Assembly: GCF_002076895.1 (NCBI RefSeq)
Contig: NZ_CP020465.1
Span: 4,030,001 to 4,094,000, forward strand
Origin: Cognaticolwellia beringensis
Lineage (GTDB): Bacteria > Pseudomonadota > Gammaproteobacteria > Enterobacterales > Alteromonadaceae
Length of the DNA stretch: 64,000 bases
Direction: 5' to 3'
Positions 9,039 through 20,180 of this stretch are shown in pieces; within the stretch, counting starts at the first letter, position 1; each line of letters begins with the position of its first letter. The notes beneath the pieces were generated by a model. The model saw only the letters and a list, made by a program, of their open reading frames with translations. It did not search any database and was not told where the DNA came from. A program made the translations under genes and the position numbers.

Positions 9039-9217
9039 TCAACTTGGTATAATACAACTTTGACTTATTAAAGGCCGTAATTTCTAATTTTAACTATTGA
9101 TAATTATAAGGTAGTTAGTAAGGTGGTTTTAAGGTAATTAGCCAGCGCCGTTTAAATGTTCAATTGAGATCAGAGCTTAAACTTTTTTATAATGGATTTT
9201 AGAAATATTAAAACAAA

Positions 9218-9246
9218 AAAATAGGCAGCTATATAGCTACCTATTT
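9218..9246 (-). terminator. Terminator of pykA
   Basis: Stem-loop with outer AAATAGG/CCTATTT and inner AGCTATATAGCT arms, followed on the minus strand by a run of T. It lies about 55 bases past the pykA stop. Confidence 0.75.
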
Positions 9247-9302
9247 ATATTTAACTTTCGTTTGTTATGAAGTTATAGCAAACGGGCTACTATTTAACGA
9301 AT

Positions 9303-10757
9303 TTAAGCAAAATGCTTTTTAGTCAAAGTTAGTACTTTTAATGTGTTGGTTGCGCCAACAGTTTCCATTAAATCACCGTGCGTTAAAATAACTTTATCTC
9401 CAGCAACTAATTCTGAACCTTTAACAACAGCAGATAAAACGTCTTGAGCCATTTTTTCAGCATTTACAGCATCTGTAGAGTCAAATGCAACCGGGTAAAC
9501 ACCACGATAAATAGCAGTTTTAGTTAACGTTTTAGGATGACGAGATAATGAATAAATCGGTAAGCCTGAAGAAATACGCGACATAATCTGTGTAGTATGG
9601 CCAGATTCAGTCAAGGCAATAATGGCTTTAACACCGTCTAAATGATTTGCTGCATACATAGCTGACATAGCAATAGTTTCTGATACTTCAGTAAACGTTG
9701 TTTCAACGCGATGCTTTGAAGTAGTCACTGAACTTTCTTTCTCAGCACCAATACAAACGCTAGCCATCGCTTTAACTGTTTCAATCGGATATTTACCGGC
9801 AGCTGTTTCAGCTGAAAGCATCACGGCATCTGTACCATCTAGTACGGCATTTGCAACATCCATAACTTCAGCACGCGTTGGCATTGGCTGCTCAATCATG
9901 GTTTCCATCATTTGTGTTGCAGTAATAACTACGCGGTTTAACTGGCGACTACGGGCAATAATATGTTTTTGTTTACCGACTAATGCTGCATCTCCAATTT
10001 CAACACCTAAATCGCCACGGGCAACCATGACAACGTCAGACGCGAGAATAATACCATCCAATACATCGTTGTCGTTTACTGCTTCAGCACGTTCTATTTT
10101 AGACACTAAGCGAGCGTCACAGCCGGCTTCTTGCGCCAATAAGCGCGCTTCACGCATGTCAGCAGCGTCACGTGGGAAGGAAACGGCTAAGAAATCAACA
10201 TTAATTTTTGCTGCCAGTTTAATATCTTCTTTATCTTTAGCAGTAAGAGCAGGGGCAGTAAGACCACCACCTTGGCGGTTAATGCCTTTGTTGTTTGATA
10301 ATGGACCACCAACCGTAACTTCAGTAAAAACTGATTGTCCCTTGGTTTCAAGCACACGTAATTGCACACGACCATCATCAAGTAACAAAATATCACCAGG
10401 GATAACATCTTGTGGTAGTTTTTTGTAATCAATGCCCACTTTTTCCTGACAACCTTCACCTTTTTCTAATGCAGCGTCTAATTCAAACTTATCGCCGATG
10501 GCTAATTTAATTGGGCCATTTTTAAACGTAGATACACGAATTTTAGGTCCTTGTAAGTCACCTAATATACCGACGTAAATACCAAGTTCTTTCGATAACT
10601 CACGTACTGTGTTTGCGCGGTCAATATGATCTTGTGGAATACCGTGAGAGAAATTCAGTCTAACAACGTTTACACCTGCAGCTAATACTTGTTTTAATAC
10701 TGATCTATCGTCAGTTGCCGGACCTAACGTCGCGACAATTTTGGTTCTTCTAGGCAT
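9303..10757 (-). CDS. pykA: Pyruvate kinase
   Basis: Last step of glycolysis and of the Entner-Doudoroff route, converting phosphoenolpyruvate and ADP to pyruvate and ATP. At 484 residues it has PykA-type length. Visible motifs: [13 protein letters not shown] at the start, [18 protein letters not shown], the active-site stretch around V-S-K-I-E-R-A-E with catalytic Lys, [13 protein letters not shown], and [12 protein letters not shown]. It is 67 bases downstream of hexR on the same strand, forming the hexR-pykA pair seen in related bacteria, and divergent from zwf. HexR control through the operator at 11898 is therefore likely. Confidence 0.95.
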   Translation of the reverse strand: MPRRTKIVATLGPATDDRSVLKQVLAAGVNVVRLNFSHGIPQDHIDRANTVRELSKELGIYVGILGDLQGPKIRVSTFKNGPIKLAIGDKFELDAALEKGEGCQEKVGIDYKKLPQDVIPGDILLLDDGRVQLRVLETKGQSVFTEVTVGGPLSNNKGINRQGGGLTAPALTAKDKEDIKLAAKINVDFLAVSFPRDAADMREARLLAQEAGCDARLVSKIERAEAVNDNDVLDGIILASDVVMVARGDLGVEIGDAALVGKQKHIIARSRQLNRVVITATQMMETMIEQPMPTRAEVMDVANAVLDGTDAVMLSAETAAGKYPIETVKAMASVCIGAEKESSVTTSKHRVETTFTEVSETIAMSAMYAANHLDGVKAIIALTESGHTTQIMSRISSGLPIYSLSRHPKTLTKTAIYRGVYPVAFDSTDAVNAEKMAQDVLSAVVKGSELVAGDKVILTHGDLMETVGATNTLKVLTLTKKHFA

Positions 10758-10824
10758 CGTAATCCTTAAATTTATCTATTTTCTATGTGTTTACAGCGGT
10801 TGGTTATTCACCAGTCGCAACTAA

Positions 10825-11673
10825 TTAGTCTTTACGTTCAAAGCGTGAGCTACGTAAACTATCTTTAACTTTCTTCAAATTGTCTCTGAATTTTGTGCCA
10901 CGGCGTAACGTAAACCCTGTTGCTAAACAATCAATTAAGGTCAACTGCGCAATGCGCGATGCCATCGGCATATATAAATCTGTATCTTCTGCAACATCTA
11001 CTGATAAGACAAAGTTACATTCTTTCGCCAGTGGAGTGCCGGCGGTTGTTATACCTATTACAGTCGCGTCGTTTTCACGCGCTAAACTTGCTACATCAAC
11101 CAAAGATTTTGTTCTACCCGTGTGTGAAATAACAACAACAACATCACCTTGTCGACTATTTATAGCACTCATACGTTGCATTAAGATGTCATCGAAATAA
11201 ACCACGGGGACGTTAAAACGAAAAAATTTATTTTGTGCGTCGTGTGCAACAACAGCAGAAGCACCTAAGCCGAAAAAAGAAATTTTATTGGCTTGAGTTA
11301 AAAGGTCTACTGAGCGATTGATGGTTGCCGTGTCTAAACTCTTACGGGCTAATTCGAGATTAGCCATGGTTGATTCGAAAATTTTTGAAGTATATTCTTC
11401 AGCCGAATCATTTTCGTCTACATGGCGATTAACATAAGGTGTACCATTGGCAAGACTTTGCGCTAAATGGAGTTTAAAGTCAGGATAACCTTTAGTGTCA
11501 AGTCGACGACAAAAACGGTTAACTGTTGGTTCACTTATATTAGCTTGTTTTGCCAAGGCGGCAATACTGGCATGTATAACAGTACCCGGTGATGATAATA
11601 TAACTTCTGCCACTTTACGTTCAGATTTACTGAAAGTATCTAACTCGTTGGCGATTTTTTCTAATATATTCAT
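10825..11673 (-). CDS. hexR: HexR, RpiR-family regulator of central carbohydrate metabolism
   Basis: Transcription factor of the RpiR family, 282 residues. The N-terminal helix-turn-helix domain (about 1-75) carries I-A-A-L-A-K-Q-A-N-I-S-E-P-T-V-N-R-F-C-R-R-L. The C-terminal SIS sugar-phosphate-binding domain (about 125-255) includes F-G-L-G-A-S-A-V-V-A-H-D-A-Q and V-V-V-I-S-H-T-G-R-T-K-S. In gammaproteobacteria HexR senses 2-keto-3-deoxy-6-phosphogluconate and controls Entner-Doudoroff and glycolytic genes. The gene is divergent from zwf, with one consensus HexR site between them, and upstream of pykA. HexR sites here and before gapA make the assignment firm. Confidence 0.94.
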   Translation of the reverse strand: MNILEKIANELDTFSKSERKVAEVILSSPGTVIHASIAALAKQANISEPTVNRFCRRLDTKGYPDFKLHLAQSLANGTPYVNRHVDENDSAEEYTSKIFESTMANLELARKSLDTATINRSVDLLTQANKISFFGLGASAVVAHDAQNKFFRFNVPVVYFDDILMQRMSAINSRQGDVVVVISHTGRTKSLVDVASLARENDATVIGITTAGTPLAKECNFVLSVDVAEDTDLYMPMASRIAQLTLIDCLATGFTLRRGTKFRDNLKKVKDSLRSSRFERKD

Positions 11674-12001
11674 TACGTTTTAGCCTTAGCGCGTTACTTG
11701 GTTGGTACATATTTGGTTTTTTATTGACCAAATCAAGAGTAGCTGTAATTTAATTTCTGCCTTTAGAACAGAAAATATGAAAATTTATTTCATATTTTAG
11801 GCTAATATAAAGCAAAAGTAGTGAATTTTGCAAACCTTTAATCTTTTTTGTTGAAAAGTAGCCTTGAAGTCGCTATTTTTAAATGAAATGCAAATAATGT
11901 AATAATATTACAGAAAGTGCTTTACTGCTGACGCTATAGCAGATAAATTAGCTTTAAATGTAGTTTAGTTACAGTAAAATATATAATTGAGAATACATGC
12001 T
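11674..12001. promoter_or_regulatory. Divergent hexR/zwf promoter region
   Basis: About 330 bases of very AT-rich DNA separate hexR from zwf. The one clear element is the HexR palindrome at 11898-11912, about 90 bases before the zwf ATG. No further gene is visible. Confidence 0.7.
11898..11912. promoter_or_regulatory. HexR operator (zwf and probably hexR-pykA)
   Basis: The sequence TGTAATAATATTACA is a perfect 15-bp palindrome and fits the known HexR consensus TGTARTWWWAYTACA at every position. It lies between the divergent hexR-pykA and zwf-pgl-edd-glk-eda units. Confidence 0.9.
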
Positions 12002-13471
12002 ATGAAAAACATAGATTACCCTTTAGCAAGTGAAATTGTTATTTTTGGTGCGCTGGGAGACTTGTCTCGTCGCAAACTTTTACCTTCTTTATATCAATTA
12101 GAACTTGCGGGATTGTTGAGTGATGACACTCGTATTATTGCTGTTGCTCGAAACGAACTTACACTTGATGAATTTACTAAACAAATAGATGAAAGCTTAA
12201 AGGAATTCATTTCTGAAGATTTAGATGCTGCAACGGTAACGAAATTTTTATCGAGACTGGTTTATCAACAACTCGATTTTAAAGATATTAAAGCCTATAG
12301 CGAACTTGCTAAAACCCTATCGTCAGTAGAGGGCGCGCGCGTCTACTATTACTCAACACCACCTGCTATTTTTGGTGATATTAGTGAAGGCTTAAAATCA
12401 GCCAAGTTAATTGAGGCTGCTGACCGAGTGGTGATGGAAAAGCCTATCGGACATTGCTTAGAATCATCAAAAGTCATTAACGATCAAGTATCTCGCTACT
12501 TTAAAGAAAAACAAATTTATCGAATTGATCATTACTTAGGTAAAGAAACTGTTTTAAACCTGTTAGTGTTACGTTTTGCTAATAGTTTATTCACCAACAA
12601 CTGGGATCGTAACTGTATCGATCATGTGCAAATAACTGTTGCAGAGTGTGTTGGTATTGAAGGGCGTTGGGGCTTTTACGATGAAGCAGGCCAAATGCGC
12701 GATATGGTACAAAACCATTTGTTACAAGTGCTTTCACTACTCGCTATGGAACCTCCAGCAGACCTAAGTGCTGATAGTATTCGAGATGAAAAATTAAAAG
12801 TTATAAAAGCGCTTAAGCCTATTACCCTTCAGAACGTTAAAGAAAAAACGGTACGTGGCCAATATGCCGATGGTTATTTAAATGGTGTTGCCGTGCCTGG
12901 TTATTTGAATGAAGAGGGCGCTAAAGCCAATAGTACAACGGAAACTTTTGTCGCAATTAAGGCTGAAATAGACAACTGGCGTTGGGCAGGTGTTCCATTT
13001 TACTTGCGTACAGGTAAACGTATGCCACAAAAGCATAGTGAAATAGTCGTACATTTTAAGCAGCAAGCTCATAATATATTTAAAGAAAGTTATGCGGAAT
13101 TACCATCAAATAAATTAACTATTCGTTTGCAACCAGACGAAGGTGTTGAGCTTGAAATGATGAATAAAATTCCTGGCATTGCGTCACAAATGCAGATCCA
13201 TGAAAACAAGTTAGATTTAAGTTTTTCAAAAACTTATGACAACCAGCGTGTTGTAGGTGCTTATGAACGCTTATTACTTGAAGTGATTAAAGGCGATCAA
13301 TCATTATTCGTTCGTCGTGATGAAGTAGAAGCAGCATGGAAGTGGGCTGACAGTATTATTGAAGCATGGCAATCAACTAATAGTGCACCTAAACCTTATG
13401 CCGCAGGTTCATGGGGACCTGTTTCATCAATTTCTTTAATTGCGCGTGATGACCGCCAGTGGGTAGAGTAA
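12002..13471 (+). CDS. zwf: Glucose-6-phosphate 1-dehydrogenase
   Basis: Oxidises glucose-6-phosphate to 6-phosphogluconolactone with NADP+, the entry to the Entner-Doudoroff and oxidative pentose-phosphate routes. About 489 residues, the usual length. Features: nucleotide-binding I-F-G-A-L-G-D-L-S-R-R-K near the start, V-M-E-K-P-I-G, and the substrate-binding signature R-I-D-H-Y-L-G-K-E with catalytic His partner. ATG at 12002 is preferred over an in-frame TTG at 11987 because the protein then begins like family members. First gene of a five-gene operon; its TAA overlaps the pgl ATG by one base. HexR is expected to repress it. Confidence 0.95.
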   Translation: MKNIDYPLASEIVIFGALGDLSRRKLLPSLYQLELAGLLSDDTRIIAVARNELTLDEFTKQIDESLKEFISEDLDAATVTKFLSRLVYQQLDFKDIKAYSELAKTLSSVEGARVYYYSTPPAIFGDISEGLKSAKLIEAADRVVMEKPIGHCLESSKVINDQVSRYFKEKQIYRIDHYLGKETVLNLLVLRFANSLFTNNWDRNCIDHVQITVAECVGIEGRWGFYDEAGQMRDMVQNHLLQVLSLLAMEPPADLSADSIRDEKLKVIKALKPITLQNVKEKTVRGQYADGYLNGVAVPGYLNEEGAKANSTTETFVAIKAEIDNWRWAGVPFYLRTGKRMPQKHSEIVVHFKQQAHNIFKESYAELPSNKLTIRLQPDEGVELEMMNKIPGIASQMQIHENKLDLSFSKTYDNQRVVGAYERLLLEVIKGDQSLFVRRDEVEAAWKWADSIIEAWQSTNSAPKPYAAGSWGPVSSISLIARDDRQWVE

Positions 13472-14163
13472 TGTTTAAAATTAATGAATTCGAACAACGT
13501 CAATTATTAGACGAATCATTGGCAGATAAAGTCGCTGAACTATTAACTGCTGCTGTTGAAAGCAAAGGTAAAGCGAGCATTGCTGTTTCGGGTGGTTCAA
13601 CACCCAAAGGTTTTTTTGAAGCTTTGTCGAAAAAGAAATTAGCATGGCAGGCGATTACCATTACTTTAGCGGATGAACGCTGGGTTGATATTAAATCTAG
13701 CGATAGTAATACCAAGCTAGTACATGAAAACCTATTACAAAATGAAGCGGTAAATGCTAATTTTTTTCATCTAAAGCAGGGGGATATTTTTAGTGAAGAT
13801 ACTTTAGCTGATTTAAACCTAGCAGCAAATCAGCAGTTACTACCTTTAGATGTACTAATTTTAGGTATGGGTGAAGATGGCCATACCGCTTCGTTATTCC
13901 CATGCAGTGATGAAATAACCCAGTGTCTTGCTCAAGATAGTGATGCACTGATAAAAGTTACACCAAAAACGGCGCCATACCAGCGAATCAGTTTTAGCTT
14001 TGCAGCTTTAGCGCAAAGCAAGCATACTTTTTTACACATAAGCGGTGCGAGTAAAAAGCAAGTGTTAGCAACCGCTATTGCCGGACAAGATTGTCGAGAA
14101 ATGCCGATCAGAGCATTTTTACAAGCGCCAGACGTTAATACACAAATTTATTGGGCACTATAA
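13471..14163 (+). CDS. pgl: 6-phosphogluconolactonase
   Basis: Hydrolyses 6-phosphogluconolactone to 6-phosphogluconate. The 230 residues match the SOL/DevB family. Visible: A-V-S-G-G-S-T-P-K-G-F-F (phosphate-binding), T-L-A-D-E-R-W-V with the conserved D-E-R-W, and L-G-M-G-E-D-G-H-T-A-S-L-F-P with the catalytic His. The ATG overlaps the zwf stop (TAATG), which gives translational coupling; a GTG twelve bases earlier is less likely. Second gene of the Entner-Doudoroff operon. Confidence 0.95.
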   Translation: MFKINEFEQRQLLDESLADKVAELLTAAVESKGKASIAVSGGSTPKGFFEALSKKKLAWQAITITLADERWVDIKSSDSNTKLVHENLLQNEAVNANFFHLKQGDIFSEDTLADLNLAANQQLLPLDVLILGMGEDGHTASLFPCSDEITQCLAQDSDALIKVTPKTAPYQRISFSFAALAQSKHTFLHISGASKKQVLATAIAGQDCREMPIRAFLQAPDVNTQIYWAL

Positions 14164-14165
14164 TT

Positions 14166-16013
14166 ATGACTAAAATTTCTATGAATAAAAATATTTTACG
14201 CATCACACAACGCATTATTGACAGAAGTAAAGCAAGCCGTGCAGCTTACCTTGATAAAATAGCGGGTGAAAAATCAACGACAGTGCATCGCGCTAGCTTA
14301 TCTTGCGGTAACTTAGCTCATGGTTTTGCCGCTTGTGGTTCAGATGACAAAAATACATTACGTGGTGTTAATCACTCTGATGTCGCCATTGTCTCCGCTT
14401 ACAATGATATGCTTTCAGCGCATCAACCATACCAAACGTATCCTGAAATTATTAAAGCAGCAGTTAAAGAGACCGGTGGTGTAGCGCAATTTGCTGGTGG
14501 TGTGCCGGCAATGTGTGACGGTGTTACCCAAGGACAACCAGGCATGGATTTAAGTCTGATGAGCCGTGATGTTATTGCGATGTCGACGGCTGTTGCTCTG
14601 TCGCATAACATGTTTGACGGTGCATTAATGCTAGGCATTTGCGATAAAATAGTCCCTGGCTTGATGATCGCCAGTATGACCTTCGGCCATTTACCAACAG
14701 TTTTTGTACCTGCAGGCCCAATGCCATCAGGCTTGCCGAATAAAGATAAAGCACGTGTTCGTCAACAGTACGCTAAAGGTGAAGTTGGCAAGGAAGAATT
14801 ATTAGAAGCAGAATCTGCGTCTTATCACAGCGCGGGTACTTGTACTTTCTTCGGTACGGCAAACTCAAATCAATTAGTAGTTGAAGTGATGGGGTTACAT
14901 CTACCAGGTGCTTCTTTTATCGCACCCAATACACAATTACGCGAAGAATTGACCAAAGCCGCAGCCCGCCAAGTTACTCGTTTGACTCAGCAATCGGGCA
15001 ATTATATGCCGATAGGTAAAATGGTTGATGAACGTTCAATTGTTAATGCCATTGTTGCTTTGCTAGCAACCGGTGGTTCAACAAATTTAACCATGCATAT
15101 CATCGCCTTTGCTAAAGCAGCAGGTATTATTATTAACTTCCAAGATTTTAATGATTTATCTGACGCTGTGCCATTACTTACGCGCATTTACCCGAATGGT
15201 CATGCTGACATTAACCAATTTCAAGAAGCGGGTGGCATGGCATTGCTATTCAAAGAACTTATTGATGCTGGTTTGGTACATGAAGATGTTGAAACTATTT
15301 GTGGCCGCGGCTTAACGCGCTATACCCAACGTCCTGTATTGGAAGATGGTAAATTAGTCTGGATTGACGGTGCAACTAGCTCAGGCGACGACGAAATAAT
15401 TGCCACTGTTGAAAAACCGTTCAGTAGCCATGGCGGCTTACAAGTCATGAAAGGCAACTTAGGTATTTCAGTGTTGAAAACCTCATCACTTCGCGAAGGT
15501 AGTTTTGTTATTAAAGCACCTGCTGTTGTTTTTGAAGATCAACATGAACTTGATATTGCTTTTAACGCGGGTGAGTTAGAAAAAGACTTTATCGCGGTTG
15601 TGCGTTTCCAAGGCCCGAAAGCCCGTGGCATGCCTGAACTACATAAGTTAACGCCACCGTTAGGCGTTTTACAGGACAAAGGCTTTAAAGTCGCGTTAGT
15701 TACCGACGGAAGAATGTCTGGCGCTTCTGGTAAAGTTCCAGCGGCTATTCATTTGTGCCCTGAAGCATTAGATGGCGGCTTAATTTCAAAAATTAAAACC
15801 GGCGATATGATCTTACTTGATGGTGAGACAGGCGAGCTAACGTTGTTAGTAGAAGAAAGTGAACTAGCAAAACGTGAAAATGCCACTTTTGAAGTTAATG
15901 GTCATCATCAAGGTATGGGTCGTGAACTGTTTGGTTTTATGCGTCGTAATTTAAGCTCTGCTGAAACGGGTGCATGTTCACTATTTGATGAGAATTTTCA
16001 AGGCGGGCTATAA
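14166..16013 (+). CDS. edd: Phosphogluconate dehydratase
   Basis: Converts 6-phosphogluconate to 2-keto-3-deoxy-6-phosphogluconate, the diagnostic dehydration of the Entner-Doudoroff pathway. Iron-sulfur enzyme of the IlvD/Edd family, about 615 residues, the expected size. Visible: [32 protein letters not shown] with a cluster-ligand Cys, [25 protein letters not shown], and [17 protein letters not shown] at 14166 is two bases after the pgl stop, preferred over a TTG inside pgl. Third gene of the operon. Confidence 0.96.
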   Translation: MTKISMNKNILRITQRIIDRSKASRAAYLDKIAGEKSTTVHRASLSCGNLAHGFAACGSDDKNTLRGVNHSDVAIVSAYNDMLSAHQPYQTYPEIIKAAVKETGGVAQFAGGVPAMCDGVTQGQPGMDLSLMSRDVIAMSTAVALSHNMFDGALMLGICDKIVPGLMIASMTFGHLPTVFVPAGPMPSGLPNKDKARVRQQYAKGEVGKEELLEAESASYHSAGTCTFFGTANSNQLVVEVMGLHLPGASFIAPNTQLREELTKAAARQVTRLTQQSGNYMPIGKMVDERSIVNAIVALLATGGSTNLTMHIIAFAKAAGIIINFQDFNDLSDAVPLLTRIYPNGHADINQFQEAGGMALLFKELIDAGLVHEDVETICGRGLTRYTQRPVLEDGKLVWIDGATSSGDDEIIATVEKPFSSHGGLQVMKGNLGISVLKTSSLREGSFVIKAPAVVFEDQHELDIAFNAGELEKDFIAVVRFQGPKARGMPELHKLTPPLGVLQDKGFKVALVTDGRMSGASGKVPAAIHLCPEALDGGLISKIKTGDMILLDGETGELTLLVEESELAKRENATFEVNGHHQGMGRELFGFMRRNLSSAETGACSLFDENFQGGL

Positions 16014-16015
16014 TT

Positions 16016-17032
16016 ATGCCGCAAAGTGAAATAAACATTATTGCTGATATTGGCGGTACCAATATGCGCGTTGCTCAAATCGACGCGCAAGGAAACATTG
16101 CTAATATAACCATTTATGCATGTGCAGAACACGATAGCTTGGCTGTGGTATTAACAGACTTTATTACTCGCCAACACTTGGTGGGTAAAAAAATAAATGC
16201 CTGTTTAGCTATTGCTTGCCCGGTAGATAAAGATCTTATTGTGATGACGAATCTACCTTGGCAGTTTTCGCAGACACAATTAAAGTCACAATTACAACTT
16301 AATGAACTGGTGTTAATTAACGACTTTACTGCTATTGCTCATGCCATTCCACATTTAGGTGCTGATCAAAAAGTTCAAATAGGCGTTGGCGATGTTATAG
16401 CAAACAAACCTATTTCTATTTGTGGTGCTGGCACTGGTTTAGGTGTAGCAAACTTAATACCTTTAGGTTCTATCTGGCATAGTTTAAGTGGTGAGGGTGG
16501 TCATGTAGATTTTGCACCGGTTGATAAACAAGAGATTGCCATTTTACAATTCCTGTCAAAAAAATATGACCGTGTTTCTTGTGAGCAATTATTGTCAGGT
16601 TTAGGCATTGAACAAATATATCAAGCCTTAAGTTATGCAAAACACGGCGAAGCAACCGTGCTGCCAGCCAAAGAAATAGCTGAAAAAGCCTTATCAGGCG
16701 GTTGCCCCTTGTGTGTGGAAACCTTAGCACAATTCTGCCGTATTCTAGGGAGTTTCGCTGGTAACCTAGCTTTAACCCTTGGCAGCTATGGCGGGGTTTA
16801 TATCGCTGGCGGCATTGTTCCTCGTTTTATCGAATTCTTTGCAAGCAGTGAGTTTAGAAAAAGATTTGAAGCTAAGGGACGGTTATCTAGTTTTAATCAA
16901 CCTATCCCAACATTTGTCGTTACTGAAGAACAACCTGGCTTACTTGGCGCATCAGCCTATCTTGATCAATATATGTCAGAAAAAAGTAAAGCTAATCACA
17001 TAAACCAAACAACTAACACTACGAGGTATTAA
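16016..17032 (+). CDS. glk: Glucokinase
   Basis: Phosphorylates glucose with ATP, giving glucose-6-phosphate for Zwf. A 338-residue member of the bacterial Glk (ROK-distant) family. Visible: I-A-D-I-G-G-T-N-M-R-V-A (phosphate 1), L-V-L-I-N-D-F-T-A-I-A-H with the catalytic Asp, I-C-G-A-G-T-G-L-G-V-A (phosphate 2), G-E-G-G-H-V-D-F-A-P, and V-Y-I-A-G-G-I-V-P-R (adenosine). It begins two bases after edd and ends eight bases before eda, so it lies inside the Entner-Doudoroff operon, supplying the pathway with phosphorylated free glucose. Confidence 0.93.
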   Translation: MPQSEINIIADIGGTNMRVAQIDAQGNIANITIYACAEHDSLAVVLTDFITRQHLVGKKINACLAIACPVDKDLIVMTNLPWQFSQTQLKSQLQLNELVLINDFTAIAHAIPHLGADQKVQIGVGDVIANKPISICGAGTGLGVANLIPLGSIWHSLSGEGGHVDFAPVDKQEIAILQFLSKKYDRVSCEQLLSGLGIEQIYQALSYAKHGEATVLPAKEIAEKALSGGCPLCVETLAQFCRILGSFAGNLALTLGSYGGVYIAGGIVPRFIEFFASSEFRKRFEAKGRLSSFNQPIPTFVVTEEQPGLLGASAYLDQYMSEKSKANHINQTTNTTRY

Positions 17033-17040
17033 GAGGAATT

Positions 17041-17688
17041 ATGACTTTATCAAATAAATGGCAAATTCAGCCATCAGATCTATTTGCAATGGGCCCTATA
17101 GTTCCCGTTTTAGTGATAAAAGATGTTAAAGATGCGATACCAATAGCAGAAGCCTTGCTAGCTGCTGACATAAAAGTATTAGAAGTGACATTACGCACAC
17201 CTGCTGCTTTAGAAGTGATCAGTATCATTGCAAAACATTTGCCAGAAGCTGTTATTGGCGCGGGTACGGTAACCAATCGCGATTTGTTGCAACAGTCTTA
17301 TGATGCAGGGGCAAAATTTGCAATCAGCCCAGGTTTAACAAAAGATTTATTACAAGCAGGTAAAGAAGGTAACTTAGCGTTAATTCCTGGTATTTCATCT
17401 ATTTCAGAATTAATGGATGGTATAGACTTAGGTTACGATCACCTTAAGTTCTTCCCTGCAGAAGCATCAGGCGGAGTTAAAGCACTTCAGTCAATTGGTG
17501 GACCATTTCCAGATATTAAATTTTGCCCAACCGGTGGTATCAATTTAAATAACGTAAGAGACTATTTAGCATTACCTAATGTGGTATGTTGTGGTGGCTC
17601 TTGGTTAGTGTCTGATGAAATTATTAAACAAGGTAATTGGCAAGAAATTACCCGCTTAGCAAAACAAGCTCTAGCGCATGTAAAATAA
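17041..17688 (+). CDS. eda: KDPG/KHG aldolase
   Basis: Cleaves 2-keto-3-deoxy-6-phosphogluconate to pyruvate and glyceraldehyde-3-phosphate. The 215 residues form a compact TIM barrel. Visible: P-V-L-V-I-K-D near the start, L-E-V-T-L-R-T-P-A-A-L with the catalytic Glu, I-G-A-G-T-V-T-N-R, F-A-I-S-P-G-L-T, and the Schiff-base Lys in H-L-K-F-F-P-A-E-A-S-G-G. AGAGG just before the ATG is a strong ribosome binding site. Last gene of the operon; a clear terminator follows about 50 bases on. Confidence 0.96.
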   Translation: MTLSNKWQIQPSDLFAMGPIVPVLVIKDVKDAIPIAEALLAADIKVLEVTLRTPAALEVISIIAKHLPEAVIGAGTVTNRDLLQQSYDAGAKFAISPGLTKDLLQAGKEGNLALIPGISSISELMDGIDLGYDHLKFFPAEASGGVKALQSIGGPFPDIKFCPTGGINLNNVRDYLALPNVVCCGGSWLVSDEIIKQGNWQEITRLAKQALAHVK

Positions 17689-17735
17689 GTTCGTTAACGT
17701 CTAACTTAAATCTGTTTAATTGATTTTTACGCATG

Positions 17736-17763
17736 AAAAACCAGGCTTTTGCCTGGTTTTTTT
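17736..17763 (+). terminator. Terminator of the zwf-pgl-edd-glk-eda operon
   Basis: Stem AAAACCAGGC / GCCTGGTTTT with a TTTT loop and a run of T, about 50 bases past the eda stop. Confidence 0.92.
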
Positions 17764-17850
17764 GTGAATAATAAACGGTAATATATGCTGACAATTACTT
17801 AGATATGTGTGGGAAGTGTCAGTTATAGCTTAATAAAAACTTATGTTTAG

Positions 17851-18372
17851 TTAGATTTTTGTCTCTGTCAATAATGGCAGCTCTAATCTCATTCTTTGAC
17901 TATTACGGATGAAATTGCTCCCTGTTTCTACTAACTCTCTACCTTCCTTTATCATAGCTTGGGCTTCAGTCTGTAATTTTTTTGACTTGGTAATCATGGA
18001 ATTACCTTTTTTTACATCGTCAATGGCATCTTCCCATTTTTCACCAATTGCCGTTAAACGGTCAGCTTCATATTGAATTTCTTTTGGGCTTGTAGAGGTT
18101 CCAATTTTTTGAGACTCTAGCTGGTAACTTTGTCGAGAACGAATAATCGTATCGCTAGCTAATTGAATTAAAGCTTCACCTTCTCGTAGCTCTGTACGTG
18201 ATTTTTCAAGTGTTTTTTCACCTTTAATAATCAGTTTCTCACCTTTCTCAGATGTTTTTTTGCCTTGCTCCCACATACCGTTAGGGTTATTAGCATAATC
18301 ACCAAGCTTAGGTGTTGTAGCACAGGCAGTTAAAAAAACAGTCGTTAACACTATGAGTAAAATTTGTTTCAT
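17851..18372 (-). CDS. Putative lipoprotein with long coiled-coil
   Basis: A 173-residue lipoprotein: signal MKQILLIVLTTVFLTAC with the lipobox Cys at residue 17. The mature part is rich in Lys, Glu, Gly and Ser with heptad-like spacing (G-E-K-L-I-I-K-G-E-K-T-L-E-K-S-R-T-E-L), probably an elongated helix. I do not recognise a named family. The ATG at 18372 is chosen because the lipoprotein signal starts there and GGAAAGG precedes it; an upstream in-frame start would bury the signal. It is convergent with the Entner-Doudoroff operon and monocistronic. Confidence 0.7.
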   Translation of the reverse strand: MKQILLIVLTTVFLTACATTPKLGDYANNPNGMWEQGKKTSEKGEKLIIKGEKTLEKSRTELREGEALIQLASDTIIRSRQSYQLESQKIGTSTSPKEIQYEADRLTAIGEKWEDAIDDVKKGNSMITKSKKLQTEAQAMIKEGRELVETGSNFIRNSQRMRLELPLLTETKI

Positions 18373-18630
18373 TTTATTTTCCTTTCCTTTCATTCTTATT
18401 GTGAGTTGAAATATCACAAATAAGTTTTGGCTTTATTTACCCATATTATACGGACTATGTTTCAAAGTAGTTAAAATATATTGATGGTTACCAAAATATA
18501 GTTAACTTTAAGGCGCTTTATTTAGGTAAGGTTTAATAGGCATTTAGACCGGTGAGATGTAAGTCTTAGTAAGTTACTATTGAGTAGGTTTATAAAATCG
18601 TATTTGTTGTTTTATTTCATGAGTATACTA

Positions 18631-18790
18631 TACCAAGTTGACTAATTAACTGCTCATTTTTAATGGTTAAAATTAATAATGACGGCGTTATAAAATTTAT
18701 TAGTAGAATAACTACTGACTAAATTTTATGCCTTGTAATTGTCCATTTTCCCGCATGAAAAAGTAAAACACTTAATTAATCTAATTGGTA
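18631..18790 (+). repeat. MITE-like element, copy 1
   Basis: A 160-bp non-coding element bounded by imperfect terminal inverted repeats, TACCAAGTTGACTAATTAA and the complement of TTAATTAATCTAATTGGTA (about 16 of 19 matching). An internal hairpin at about 18684-18732 pairs ATAAAATTTA with TAAATTTTAT and AGTAG with CTACT around a small loop. A second copy, nearly 90% identical by hand alignment, lies at 47059-47217. There is no ORF. This fits a miniature inverted-repeat transposable element. Confidence 0.8.
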
Positions 18791-18864
18791 TTATTTGCCG
18801 TGTTCGCAGGTTTCTATAGCAATACATTTCATAAACATATGTGAGTACTTTAAATTTAGGGTGT

Positions 18865-18892
18865 AAAAAAGCCAGATTGAATCTGGCTTTTT
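18865..18892 (-). terminator. Terminator of gapA
   Basis: Perfect stem AAAAAGCCAGAT / ATCTGGCTTTTT with a 3-base loop, 35 bases past the gapA stop on the minus strand. Confidence 0.9.
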
Positions 18893-18926
18893 ATGCTAAC
18901 TTGTTAAGCTAAAATAAATGAAATAC

Positions 18927-19934
<1,008 letters not shown>

Positions 19935-19959
19935 TTAAAACTAAGCTTTAAATAATTAA

Positions 19960-19974
19960 TGTAGTAAAATTACA
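19960..19974. promoter_or_regulatory. HexR operator before gapA
   Basis: TGTAGTAAAATTACA fits the HexR consensus TGTARTWWWAYTACA at every position and lies 35 bases upstream of the gapA ATG. It is a placement suited to repression. Confidence 0.88.
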
Positions 19975-20180
19975 CCATTTCAGAGAAATTACAAGATAAA
20001 AATCGATATTACACGATATAATTCTATTTAATACTTGTTTAATTGCGTATTGTTACTAAAATGCTGGGTATTAAACGTAGTTATTTACTTACGACTTATT
20101 TACGAGTGTTTTCCTCAGATTACTATTTCTATTTGTCGATGATGCTATAATGCATTTTATTTAAAATTTTTGGACTTTTT

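Larger units (their letters stand above)
18373..18926. other. Intergenic region holding a MITE-like element and the gapA terminator
   Basis: About 550 bases without a gene. It contains the 160-bp repeat at 18631-18790 and the gapA terminator at 18865-18892. The part next to the lipoprotein gene (18373-18630) shows nothing beyond AT-rich DNA with a presumed promoter. Confidence 0.6.

Noticed and set aside
9898..10428. 176-codon plus-strand ORF opposite pykA
   Set aside because: Antisense shadow of a strongly conserved gene; Ser/Thr/Ala-rich with no domain or ribosome binding site.
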